DNA of 13,596 nucleotides from Baffinella frigidus. Its lineage: Eukaryota; Cryptophyceae; Cryptomonadales; Baffinellaceae. The stretch is taken from NCBI GenBank assembly GCA_026770585.1, contig MU646345.1, positions 476,215-489,810 of the forward strand. Direction: 5' to 3'. The notes beneath the pieces were generated by a model that saw nothing but the letters and a program-made list of their open reading frames with translations, did no database searches and was not told where the DNA came from. Position numbers and translations under genes: made by a program. Within the stretch, counting starts at the first letter, position 1, and every line of letters begins with the position of its first letter. This document shows positions 1 through 6,801 of the stretch, piece by piece.

Positions 1-49
1 GATCCTTGACACACTGCCTGTTCCGCGGCTCGTATGCCTGTTTGCGGGT

Positions 50-186
50 GTGGGGTTTGAGGTTCAGGGTTCATGGATTCCTAGTCAGGAAGGTGGTTAG
101 GGTTTTAAGGTTTGGGGTTTGAGGTTTGGGGTTTAGGGTTTGGGGTTTGGGGTTTTAAGGGTAAGGGTAAGGGTTAGGGTTAGGGA
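50..186 (+). repeat. Degenerate telomeric repeats, G-rich on plus strand
   Basis: Variants of TTTAGGG (TTTGGGG, TTTGAGG, GGGTAA, TTAGGG) run almost continuously. The G-rich strand is the plus strand, the orientation of a right-hand chromosome end, yet 13 kb of other sequence follows, so the block is interstitial. The irregular units indicate an old block not maintained by telomerase. Confidence 0.85.
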
Positions 187-344
187 CTCGGGTCCACGGT
201 TTATGGTTTAGTGCAAGCCCCGATTTACTTATCTCTCCGGTTTACAAGCTGCACGGAGTAGGGAACAGTTGCGGGACTCTCCTATTCTAGGTCTGGCCCG
301 AGCTGAGTCGGGCTGTTGCCACCGTGGAACACGCGAATTCAAAA

Positions 345-417
345 ATCAACCCCCCGGTTTTGCGGTACAAAACCGCCAGCTTGTTGGTGCAAACCGGGGG
401 GGTTGATCGAAGTATTT
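345..417. repeat. 73-bp imperfect hairpin
   Basis: Arms ATCAACCCCCCGGTTTTGC and the complement of GCAAACCGGGGGGGTTGAT face each other around a ~35-nt centre that contains a second small inverted repeat (CGGT...ACCG). No coding content. It may be a minute non-autonomous element or the end of the inverted repeat that follows. Confidence 0.6.
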
Positions 418-448
418 CCGAAATCGGACAGGCATACGTCTTTTCACC

Positions 449-618
449 CCACGCAAGAGTGTAGGGCAGAGTGACCCACAGGAGAAATAGTAGAATTCTA
501 CTATTTTAAGTTCATAAGTGGACATTCTTCCCACAGAAAAATCGAAATTTCGGAAAGTTGTTACACATTCCGTGTGAACTGGCTTGTTTTCCCAGGTCAG
601 CCCTATACTCTTGCGTGG
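449..618. repeat. Inverted-repeat element with central palindrome
   Basis: The left arm around 449-478 contains CACGCAAGAGTGTAGGGC. The right arm (591-618) carries its complement with one change and a few nearby mismatches. Near the centre, 485-506 is a perfect 22-nt palindrome built on GAATTC. The arrangement fits a decayed MITE. No terminal target duplication was recognised. Confidence 0.55.
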
Positions 619-674
619 CCACTGGGCTGCCAGTGAGTAGGGACTACATAAAAACCAATGGCTTTGAGGACCCC

Positions 675-835
675 CCACACAGCGGACTTTGAAGGGATTG
701 TGAACCCCCCCTGAGCGATGGGTCCTACGACCCTACAGTAGGCAACCCGTAGGGACATAGGTGGGTTCCTCCGGATAAGGTAACGGAAAAGTGGCCAGAT
801 TTGGGCCGAAAGTCCCTTTGTGGCCCGCTGTGTGG
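675..835. mobile_element. MITE-like element, family A (copy 1)
   Basis: This 161-bp unit starts CCACACAGCGGACTTTG and ends with the matching inverse CCCGCTGTGTGG. The arms are ~25 nt and include GAAGGGATT/AGTCCCTTT. The interior has a palindromic CCTACAGTAGG followed by CAACCCGTAGGGACATAG and GGATAAGGTAACGG, which recur in the copy at 7545-7706. Equal size and shared interior mark a true family. No transposase is encoded, and no clear target duplication was seen. Confidence 0.75.
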
Positions 836-928
836 ACAGGAAATAAACGCATTATGGACTCCGACCGACCCCCCCCTCTCGACCCTTCGAGATCAACATG
901 GGGACCGTCTGGTGTGTTTTCGAAGAAC

Positions 929-1034
929 GTATCCCTTAAGTGGCCATCCCTTAAGTGGCCATCAGGCGCATACGCCCTACCGTAGGGCCCAAGGACCTGT
1001 CTAGGACCTCTTGGGGGTCGAATTCGACCCTCTG
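929..1034. mobile_element. Decayed MITE-like element, family B (copy 1)
   Basis: The interior (CATACGCCCTACCGTAGGG, then AGGACCT and the GGTCGAATTCGACC stem) matches the better preserved copy at 1357-1463. The left end TATCCCTTAAGTGGCC is duplicated in tandem (about 931-960), while the right terminal repeat is degraded. Confidence 0.6.
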
Positions 1035-1179
1035 ACAACTTTGGAACGTATGATCCTCGTAGAAAATTGAGACACGTATGCACAGATGGCTTACACGTCG
1101 GCAGACCACTCGAGGCTGGAAGAGGGAGTATTTTAAATGTGAGGTTGTTAAATTTAGTACCAGTCACGGGCAGGCGTGT

Positions 1180-1213
1180 TCACGTTCCTGGAGGAATTCC
1201 TCCAGGAACGTGA
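1180..1213. repeat. Perfect 34-bp palindrome without spacer
   Basis: Every base from 1180 to 1213 pairs with its partner about a centre inside GGAATTCC; the outer bases are TCACGTTCC and GGAACGTGA. There is no loop sequence. Perfect spacer-less palindromes usually decay, so this one is young, maintained, or a cloning/assembly product. Confidence 0.85.
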
Positions 1214-1356
1214 CCCAACGCGATATTTGTGTGAAAACTACTACTTGGTTTCCACTTGTAAAGGACTTGTCAAGTTAAAACTTTTGAAATAGTCACATTT
1301 CTGGGCTCGAGTGGAAGGCGGGCAGTGAGCGCAGACGACTAGGGAAACAGCATCAT

Positions 1357-1463
1357 GTATCCCTCAAGTGGCGAGTAGGCTCATACGCCCTACGGTAGGG
1401 CCCTAGGACCTGCCTGGGACCTCTTGGCGGTCAATTTTGACCGCCTCGCCACTTAAGGGATAC
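1357..1463. mobile_element. MITE-like element, family B (copy 2)
   Basis: Ends GTATCCCTCAAGTGGCGAG and its near-exact inverse CTCGCCACTTAAGGGATAC bound 107 bp. The interior carries GCCCTACGGTAGGGCC, AGGACCTGCCTGGGACCT and a GGTCAATTTTGACC stem. There is no coding capacity. A second copy lies at 929-1034 in the same orientation. Confidence 0.75.
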
Positions 1464-1583
1464 CTGCAGCGAACTACGGGGGAAACATCTACACCTGAAG
1501 CCATCAAGCAAAGCCACTAGGCCAACAACAATCGACGCCTGGAACCGCATCTACACACCGGATGCACACCTGAAGCTGCGGGG

Positions 1584-1705
1584 TACAGGGGTACCTCTCT
1601 TATAAGAAACCGCCTCCCCCTAGGACACTACAGTAGGACTATGCCTGGGGTCCTATGGTGGTCCTAGGGGGGGCAGCGGTTTCTTATGAGCGAGGTACTC
1701 CTGTA
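1584..1705. mobile_element. MITE-like element C, TA-bounded
   Basis: The outermost bases are TA on both sides. Arms CAGGGGTACCTCTCTTATAA / inverse of CTTATGAGCGAGGTACTCCTG continue inward through AAGAAACCGC and CCCCCTAGGAC, so nearly the whole 122 bp folds into one hairpin. A TA boundary is typical of Tc1/mariner-derived MITEs, so that superfamily is a reasonable guess, not a demonstration. Confidence 0.7.
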
Positions 1706-1930
1706 AGGACCACGCAGCTGAGACCCTAGATGGTATCAGTGAAGACGCTGAGGGAACCGCATCTACAAACAACATCTGCAAACAACAACTACTACACCAT
1801 CTACAAACGAGAGTCCATCGGCCGTTACCGGAACGTTACCGGACCGTTACCTGAACCGGGCAGATTTTGCACCGGGGCATCTAATCAATCGGGCAGGCTT
1901 ACTGCCAGAAACAGCTCTGATTACCGTGCG

Positions 1931-2030
1931 AACCCTACGGTAGGCAACCCGTAGGGGCATATGGCGGTTCCTACGGATAAGGTAACGGAAACTCTGGCAC
2001 TGAGCGCCCGAAAATCCCTTCGTAGGCAAA
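1931..2030 (+). mobile_element. 5'-truncated MITE-like element, family A
   Basis: AACCCTACGGTAGGCAACCC, GGTTCCTACGGATAAGG, TAACGGAAACTC and GCGCCCGAAAATCCCTTCG match the interior and right part of the copy at 7545-7706. The CCACACAG left terminus is missing, so this is a partial copy. Confidence 0.65.
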
Positions 2031-2104
2031 CCAGCCCAGAGCCCTGTGCCGAACCGAATGTCTATATTGAGACATCGGGGATCCTGCAAGTGATTCTGGC
2101 ATTA

Positions 2105-2134
2105 CCAGTATAGGAATCCGGATTCCTGTACTGG
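2105..2134. repeat. Near-perfect 30-bp palindrome
   Basis: CCAGTATAGGAATCC pairs with GGATTCCTGTACTGG, with one mismatched pair and no spacer. Weaker symmetry continues outward (GGCATTA / GGTTGCC). No gene is attached. Confidence 0.75.
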
Positions 2135-2210
2135 GGTTGCCCGAAAGGCATTACCAGATGGCATACTGCCAGAAAAAGAGCTCTGAATAGGCAAAAGTCA
2201 GGAGGGGTAC

Positions 2211-2407
2211 CTGCAGCTGGGGGTTGAAGACCAAGCTAATCTCCATACACGTATTAATTAATTGCTTTTGGCAACGAAAATTACTACACGATTTGCTCAT
2301 AAAAGTAACAGTCAAGCGTTTGTGTAGTAAATTTCGTTGCACCAAAAGCAATTAATTAATACTTTTGTGGAGATGAAAGCAGCTGAGATCCCCAAGGTTG
2401 TCAATGC
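2211..2407 (-). pseudogene. ERH exon copy interrupted by a MITE
   Basis: On the minus strand, 2407-2387 reads IDNLGDLSC and, after an inserted element, 2236-2211 reads LVFNPQLQ followed by a GT donor (CAG|GTACCC). Both halves match the intact exon copy at 2667-2761 (ENLGDLSCLVFNPQLQ, donor CAG|GTCCTT). The 5' part of the exon (NITYDITDLY) is absent: similarity begins at CATTGA. The 150-bp insertion at 2237-2386 separates the two halves, so this copy cannot encode the ERH segment. It is a duplicated and then disrupted exon. Confidence 0.8.
2237..2386. mobile_element. MITE family D (copy 1) inside an ERH exon copy
   Basis: Long imperfect inverted arms (~55 nt each) begin TAATCTCCATACACGTATTA and include TTAATTAATTGCTTTTGG and AACGAAAATTACTACACG. 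The element is 150 bp. AAGC lies on each side (2233-2236 and 2387-2390), and the paralogous exon at 2667-2761 shows the uninterrupted site with one AAGC (2689-2692), which gives a direct empty-site comparison. The second copy, 9631-9771, is in the opposite orientation as judged by its asymmetric centre. No ORF. Confidence 0.88.
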
Positions 2408-2666
2408 GATGCAGTCAGCATCCCGCTCGAGTCTCGCCGTGAATCTATTCTACGCTCTGTGCATCATCAACTTACACATAGCAGATCCGAGGCGGGCCCG
2501 GGTATTCAGATCAGTTATCGGATTTTAGCCGTGAAAAAATCGTTGCCCTGCCTTCCAATGGTGCCCGTGTGGTTGAGGCGGGACCGACGATTATCCCCGA
2601 ACTTCCGTATTCTTGCCTGCTTGATTTAGTCAACCCTACTCCGGCAGAGCTAGCAATGGGAAGGAC

Positions 2667-2761
2667 CTGCAGCTGGGGGTTGAAGACCAAGCAGCTGAGA
2701 TCCCCGAGGTTCTCAATGAACGAGTAGAGGTCCGTGATGTCGTACGTGATATTCCGCATAC
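2667..2761 (-). pseudogene. erh-like: ERH exon, middle part (most complete copy)
   Basis: Bounded by acceptor GGACAG (complement of 2762-2767) and donor CAG|GTCCTT, the 95-nt exon encodes MRNITYDITDLYSF, then IENLGDLSCLVFNPQLQ. This is the central segment of Enhancer of Rudimentary Homolog, where plants read LRNISYDIADLYNFID and animals [23 protein letters not shown], quoted from memory. ERH is a ~100-residue nuclear dimer that works with splicing and RNA-decay factors. The exon joins the one at 4099-4200 in phase (G|GT gives Gly; NPG-MRNITYD). No downstream exon with the expected C-terminal helix (PYxxxWI) was found towards position 1, so the locus appears incomplete here. A functional gene with a distant last exon outside the window is not excluded. 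Confidence 0.82.
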
Positions 2762-2952
2762 CTGTCCAGAAACCACGATTAACTCGTGTAAGACGACCTC
2801 TTACCTGCCGCGGGTTCGTCCGGCATCAGATCTGCTGCTAGCAGTAGAGCGGTGTGCAGATAAGTGGCCGCCGAAACAAAGAAAATCGCTAAAATTTGAC
2901 GGTTTGGTACCAGAACCGTCAACTTGAACATTTTTTCCATCAGTATTTCCGT

Positions 2953-3017
2953 GGCCAAATTCTCTGAGTAGAGGTCCGCGTAGAGGTCCGTGATGTCGTA
3001 CGTGATATTCCGCAGAC
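2953..3017 (-). pseudogene. Rearranged ERH exon copy
   Basis: After a GGACAG acceptor the minus strand reads LRNITYDITDLY, then a 12-nt internal duplication (ADLY), then SENLA, which has lost the FI of the parent SFIENL. The reading frame then continues into unrelated sequence. The flanking intron sequence with the acceptor is also duplicated relative to 2762-2802, so exon start and intron end were copied together. Confidence 0.8.
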
Positions 3018-3167
3018 CTGTCCAAAAACCACGATTAACTCGTGTAAGACGACCTCTTCAGAAACCACGATGAAATCGTGTAAGACAGGTCTGTTCAGAA
3101 ACCGCGATTTAATCGTGTAAGACGACCTGTTCAGAAACCGCGATTTAATCGTGTAAGACGACCTGCC
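3016..3167 (-). repeat. 36/37-bp tandem repeat (4 units) of intron end
   Basis: CGTGTAAGA recurs at 3041, 3077, 3114 and 3150. Each unit holds a near-palindrome (CACGATTAACTCGTG or ACCGCGATTTAATCGTG). On the minus strand units end in TTTCTGAACAG|GTCGTC or similar, which resembles a 3' splice site. The units therefore derive from the intron tail before the ERH exon and offer several acceptor-like sites in a row. Confidence 0.8.
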
Positions 3168-3187
3168 GTACGTGATATTCCGCAGAC
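3168..3187 (-). pseudogene. Short ERH exon fragment
   Basis: The complement reads GTCTGCGGAATATCACGTAC, the first 20 nt of the ERH middle exon (G-LRNITY), directly after a CAG acceptor. The similarity stops there and runs into the 36-bp repeats. It is the third partial duplication of this exon start. Confidence 0.75.
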
Positions 3188-3193
3188 CTGCCG

Positions 3194-3221
3194 GAGCCTT
3201 AAGTTGATCAACTTAAGGCTC
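3194..3221. repeat. Perfect 28-bp palindrome without spacer
   Basis: GAGCCTTAAGTTGA pairs exactly with TCAACTTAAGGCTC. It sits immediately beside the ERH exon fragment, at the edge of the duplicated region. Confidence 0.85.
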
Positions 3222-3264
3222 GAGACGAATAAAGAAGAGAAGACGCTACCCGGGAGGGCTAAAG

Positions 3265-3322
3265 AGTAAATGGCTCAAATAACGTGCTCCTCCAGTAAAT
3301 GGCTCAAATAACGTGCTCCTCC
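3265..3322 (+). repeat. Tandem duplication of 29 bp
   Basis: AGTAAATGGCTCAAATAACG followed by TGCTCCTCC occurs twice head to tail (starts 3265 and 3294), with no differences. A recent local duplication. Confidence 0.85.
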
Positions 3323-3363
3323 AGCACGGCCATCTTTTGTCTAAAGCCATATTTTTATTCAAT

Positions 3364-3397
3364 TATCTCCATGGATGATTTATCTCCATGGATGATT
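3364..3397 (+). repeat. Tandem duplication of 17 bp
   Basis: TATCTCCATGGATGATT is present at 3364 and again at 3381, identical. No function is suggested. Confidence 0.85.
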
Positions 3398-3581
3398 GAA
3401 GTACAAAAATTTAACAATGCGTTGGGGCGTTTTAAAAGGAATAACCCTCTCCCGCGTTGGAAGAAGACTGACTGGTGGGGGTTGGTGCGGCATCAGAACT
3501 TCTTCCTCTTCTGCTTTAATCCTCTCAGCCTGGAGATAAGTGATCCAAACGTCTATGAGCCGGGCATCAGATCTGCAGCTA

Positions 3582-3756
3582 CCACCAACCCTCACGGAAG
3601 GACCAAATCGATTGATTTCGACATGTTCCCAAAAGTTGATTGTGTACCAAGATTGGGACTCAAATCAGTACAGCGAGGTCGGTCGAATCGACCCCGCTGC
3701 CCCTTAAATCTGAGGTCCGAAAATCGACGACTTGGTCTCTCCGTGAGGGTTGGTGG
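3582..3756. mobile_element. MITE-like element E
   Basis: Arms CCACCAACCCTCACGGAAGG and the inverse of CTCTCCGTGAGGGTTGGTGG continue inward (ACCAAATCGATTGATTTCG / CGAAAATCGACGACTTGGT) to ~40 nt each. The 175-bp unit has a second internal inverted repeat near GGTCGGTCGAATCGACCCC. No target duplication was recognised. It lies in the sequence between the two ERH exons. Confidence 0.75.
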
Positions 3757-4098
3757 CAATAAGCCACGCAGGGCTCTTCGTTGGGTCATTCCAGGGTCGG
3801 TTTTGGAGCGGTTGGGATTTTTTTGGAGCCGTTTAGTCGAAGCCACGGTACACATTTGTAAAAGAGGCTCCATTTCTGAGGTCTCCAGTACAAATGGAAT
3901 AACCTCCGCCCCAACAGCGTTGAGTGGTACGCTTGAGGAAAATCAATCATATACCCAGGTTGAGGTTACAGCGCCTATTCTCAAGCTGACATTCTGGGTG
4001 TGTGGTACACGTCCGTCAACGTTGGAGCTAAAACCTGCCCGGGCGCACCCATATTGGTGAACATAAAATAGACTGGGGCAGAGCTAGGCTGTCAGTAC
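3757..4098. other. Interval with no supported gene
   Basis: Between element E and the ERH exon I see no repeat or recognised coding motif. A long plus-strand open frame crosses it, but the same frame also runs through element E and two tandem duplications upstream, so I give it no gene call. If the ERH exons are spliced together, this is intron sequence on the minus strand. Confidence 0.4.
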
Positions 4099-4200
4099 CC
4101 GGGTTGAGGCCCTTCAGGCGCGTCTCGTACAGCTGGCAGATGCCGTTCATCGCCTCAGAGATCGACTCGAAGTCGCTGAACGTTCTGCTCGACATGTTGC
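4099..4200 (-). pseudogene. erh-like: ERH exon, N-terminal helix
   Basis: The minus strand has a pyrimidine-rich acceptor (TCCCTCCCTGCAG), then 102 nt encoding NMSSRTFSDFESISEAMN, GICQLYETRLKGLNP, then donor G|GTACTG. This matches the first helix of ERH (plants RTFMDYESIGQAMDGICGLYERKLKELNP, animals [21 protein letters not shown], from memory), with the RT(F/Y)xD(F/Y)ES and GxCxxYE signatures kept. It joins the exon at 2667-2761 in phase. The first beta strand of the family (TILLVQ-like) is not in this exon. The acceptor needs one nucleotide from an upstream exon, which I could not place with confidence. The exon itself shows no damage, so it could belong to a working gene. Missing terminal exons and the shattered second exon make a remnant more likely. 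Confidence 0.82.
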
Positions 4201-4246
4201 CTGCAGGGAGGGATGGGGGGGGGACACTTTGAGGAGGGGGGGTCAC

Positions 4247-5338
4247 TGAGGAACGCGCCGTTCTTACGTATGGTGGGGGGACGTGTGTGTGTTCATCAGT
4301 ATAGCACGCACGCGGAGAACTCAGGGTCAGAGCAGGGGGGTGCGCGTGAATGCAGACGCCCGGGCATTCAGAGGTCGGGCGGGAACTCCTCGTATTCAGG
4401 GTGATCGGCCTGGGACCACGGCGCCCCTTGGGCTGGGCTGGGCTCCGTTGACCCGTCTTTTCCGATCAAGGTCAGGGCGCAGCGCCGCGGGACTGGTCAG
4501 AAAACATCCGCCTGCCCAGAACCTGTCCACTACGGGAACCGACCCCGAGAATTTTGGTCTTCCTACCACGTACGGGCTGGCTGCGGGGTGGCTGGGCGCG
4601 CAGCTAGTCAAGTGAGGTACCCAGGAATATGAGGGGACGCCTCGGCACGTTTTTTCGCCATAGAGTTTCTCGGGCGATCTTTCCAGATGCGACCATTGCC
4701 GCTGCGTGGGTGCGGACGGGCAGCTCCATCAACACATATTCCGCACCGTTCGCCATCGCACGATTTGGCCCGCTACTGTGGACCGACCACTCGCAAACTC
4801 GACCTGCAGCGCCAGACCCGACGCTGCAAGCACTTGCCACTGGCGTCTCCTTCGTCCGTCCGGTGATTCCCACACAAGAACCCTGCGAATTTGCCTCCAG
4901 GAAGCCCGCCAACTGCGCGCCCTACCCAGGATCCGGGGACCAAGCTCTCCTCTCCAATGCCAGCCGGCTCCCCAGCGGATCCGGGCCCCAGTGCCGCGCA
5001 GGGAAACGTCCGATCACACGAGCCAAGACCGGAGGCGGGGTTGCTGGCCACCTGTCTCTTGCAGCAGCACGATCGTGTGCCTTGATCCCCCCATGTTCGC
5101 CATTTTCGCGGCGGATTTTTCTCCTCTGTTGACTGAATTCTAAAGTTGTTTTGGGGGTGAATTTTGGAGTTAAGTCAATCAAATTTTCGCTTAAGTTGCC
5201 CCATGAACTTTTGAAGACGAAAAAGTTTGGGGAGGGGGTTCCTTTGTCTGGCTCGGCTCTCGCAGGAACGTTCGTCAGGACATTAACGAACGAAGAAGTC
5301 GGGCCGGTGCCTTCGCCCAGCGGAATTCTCCCGGGGCA
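4247..5338. other. GC-rich interval without a recognised gene
   Basis: Open frames of 60-180 codons overlap on both strands, as expected from high GC content. None shows a known motif, and none is clearly better than its antisense partner. The interval separates the leftward ERH pieces from the rightward 201-codon ORF and could hold their promoters. From about 5140 to 5240 the sequence becomes AT-richer. A possible ERH first exon at 4718-4756 is discussed as a finding. Confidence 0.5.
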
Positions 5339-5944
5339 ATGTGGGCGTCTCGTCGTGGAGGGTGTGGAGCGCTGGTCCCCGCGGTGCTCTTCCTGTTCGC
5401 AGCCTGGGCAGCGCCCGGCGGGACGATCCATGGCCCGCCTCCCCAGGCGCCTCCGGGCGGGCACTCGCAGAGTCTCCTGTCCAGACCAGATCCCGGGGCC
5501 CTGATGCGGTCACGGGCGGGTTGCGGAGCGGCAGCGGCATATGCGGCAGGTTTCAGGACGGTGATGGGGAGCAGGGCGAAGGCGGAGGGGTGCTGTGGAG
5601 CGAGGTTGTCGCTGAGAGGCGGGGTGGACAAAACAAAGCCTCCGGAAGGGTGGGACTATGGTCCAGGCCACGTCAAGAGCAAGTCTGTGAACGTCATATA
5701 TGATGATACCCCCAAGTGGGATCTGAATGATGAGCCGAAGGAAAAGTGCGCTCCCTCCCTTCCACGCCAGGATGATCGAAACTCCACTTTTGACATATTT
5801 AAGGGAAATCCCTTGAATCCTCAAGTCAACCACGTCAGATCATACGTGGATAAGGCGGCGGTTTCCCTCGATCAATCTGGCGTGGTTGCTCCGCTTCAGT
5901 TTTGGGAAACAAGTTTTGGGGAAACCGAGCACGCATTTCTGTGA
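5339..5944 (+). CDS. Hypothetical secreted or plastid-targeted protein (201 aa)
   Basis: Not recognised. Residues 5-6 are basic and 11-25 form a hydrophobic core (ALVPAVLFLFAAWAA), a clear signal peptide. Residues 26-95 are rich in A, G, P, R and S with only two acidic residues (D51, E83) and end in LSLRGG. From residue 97 the composition changes sharply to a polar, acidic domain (YDDTPKWDLNDEPKEK, sequon N148-S-T). Signal peptide plus acid-poor leader plus distinct mature part is the layout of proteins imported into complex plastids, so plastid targeting is a plausible inference; secretion is the alternative. Start: ATG with G at -3. The last ~22 codons (VSLDQSGVVAPLQFWE onward) are encoded by a sequence that recurs at 6351-6440, so the C-terminus may be repeat-derived, or the true 3' end may lie at an unseen splice site. 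No domain, catalytic motif or neighbour gives a function. Confidence 0.5.
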   Translation: MWASRRGGCGALVPAVLFLFAAWAAPGGTIHGPPPQAPPGGHSQSLLSRPDPGALMRSRAGCGAAAAYAAGFRTVMGSRAKAEGCCGARLSLRGGVDKTKPPEGWDYGPGHVKSKSVNVIYDDTPKWDLNDEPKEKCAPSLPRQDDRNSTFDIFKGNPLNPQVNHVRSYVDKAAVSLDQSGVVAPLQFWETSFGETEHAFL

Positions 5945-5952
5945 AATTGACT

Positions 5953-5986
5953 GAAGACCATCGCCGAAAAATCGGCGATGGTTTTC
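5953..5986. repeat. Hairpin just after the 201-codon ORF
   Basis: CCATCGCCGA-AAAA-TCGGCGATGG is a perfect 10-bp stem with a 4-nt loop, extended to 15 bp with one mismatch (GAAGA / TTTTC). The right arm and flank (TCGGCGATGGTTTTC...AGAGA) recur downstream in the 94-bp repeats, so this is part of that repeat family and not a bacterial terminator. Confidence 0.8.
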
Positions 5987-6030
5987 GTAGGGCAGAGAGC
6001 CGAGCTAGGACGGACACCGAAACGCCCTTA

Positions 6031-6052
6031 CTAGGGTTTAGGGTTTAGGGCG
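6031..6052 (+). repeat. Short G-rich telomeric tract
   Basis: About three units of TTTAGGG in plus orientation, followed within 20 bp by a long C-rich tract in the opposite orientation. Confidence 0.8.
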
Positions 6053-6065
6053 TCGAACTTCCCCG

Positions 6066-6250
6066 CCCTAATTCCCCGCCCTAAACCCGAAACCCTACAA
6101 CCTAAGCCCTGAACTAAACCCTACAACCTAAGCTCTCAACCGTAAACCCCAAACCCTACGCCCTAAACCCTACACCCTAAACCCTAAACCCTAAACCCTA
6201 AACCCTAAACCCTACACCCTACACACTACACCCTACACCCTCAACCCTTA
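6066..6250 (-). repeat. Interstitial telomeric block, C-rich on plus strand
   Basis: CCCTAAA units, with an exact run near 6165-6215, are mixed with CCCTACA and CCCTGAA variants. The orientation is opposite to 50-186 and 6031-6052. Confidence 0.9.
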
Positions 6251-6350
6251 CTCCCTTCCACGCCACCTCAAATGACTGTCTTATCTTAGCCAGGTCTGGC
6301 TAGCATGACGTCCTAATCCTACAAAAAGTCAAAGTGGATGTTTCGAATCC

Positions 6351-6463
6351 TCTGGCGTGGTTGCCCCGCTTCAGTTTTGCAAACAACTTGTGTTTGCAAG
6401 TTTGCAAGTTTGGAAACCCCGAGCACCCATTTTTCGGCGATGGTTTTCACAGGGTGGAGAGAC
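6351..6463 (+). repeat. Second copy of the ORF 3' end and hairpin flank
   Basis: TCTGGCGTGGTTGCCCCGCT and the following TCAGTTTTG, GAAACC, CGAGCACCCATTTTTCGGCG and ATGGTTTTCACAGGGTGG match the end of the 201-codon ORF (5876-5940) and the sequence after it. It includes a local expansion of TTTGCAAG. The copy has no attached upstream coding part. Confidence 0.75.
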
Positions 6464-6558
6464 CATATGATGTATTTGTTAAGGGCGTATAAGCCTACCG
6501 ACACATAAAAGAGCTAGGACGCGTTGCAGCGTGTCGGTTCCGTCAAGTTGCGTCCGGT

Positions 6559-6768
6559 GTTTTTCATAGGGTGGAGAGACGAGCTCGTTTAGGGTTCATG
6601 GTTTAGGTTTAGCGAAACGCTGCAAAATCCCGAGCACCCATTTTTCGGCGATGGTTTTCATAGGGTGGAGAGACGAGCTCGTTTAGGGTTCATGGTTTAG
6701 GTTTAGCGAAACGCTGCAAAATCCCGAGCACCCATTTTTTGGCGATGGTTTTCATAGGGTGGAGAGAC
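6559..6768 (+). repeat. 94-bp tandem repeat
   Basis: TAGGGTGGAGAGAC starts at 6567, 6661 and 6755, exactly 94 bp apart. Each unit contains GAGCTCGTTTAGGGTTCATG, GTTTAGGTTTAGCGAAACGC, TGCAAAATCCCGAGCACCCA and the GGCGATGGTTTTCA motif. The array is bracketed by direct copies of GGTTCCGTCAAGTTGCGTCC (6536-6555 and 6782-6801). Confidence 0.9.
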
Positions 6769-6801
6769 GTTGCAGCGGTTTGGTTCCGTCAAGTTGCGTC
6801 C

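Noticed and set aside
3380-3578. Minus-strand frame LIDVWITYLQAERIKAEEEE after a CTGCAG acceptor-like site
   Set aside because: Considered as the missing ERH C-terminal exon because of the W-I pair, but it lacks the PY motif and lies upstream of the middle exon, in the wrong order. It could be an exon of another gene, but there is no support.
3299-4060. 253-codon plus-strand open frame, the longest in the window
   Set aside because: It begins within a 29-bp duplication and runs through a 17-bp duplication, then a complete TIR element, and lies opposite the ERH intron. No domain or motif is recognisable.
4629-5132. Overlapping open frames of 100-180 codons on both strands
   Set aside because: GC-rich DNA opens several frames at once. 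No frame shows a motif, a signal sequence or a compositional advantage over its antisense.
5953-5986. Hairpin after an ORF, as in a rho-independent terminator
   Set aside because: The context is eukaryotic, no T-run of terminator type follows, and the right arm belongs to a repeat found again downstream.
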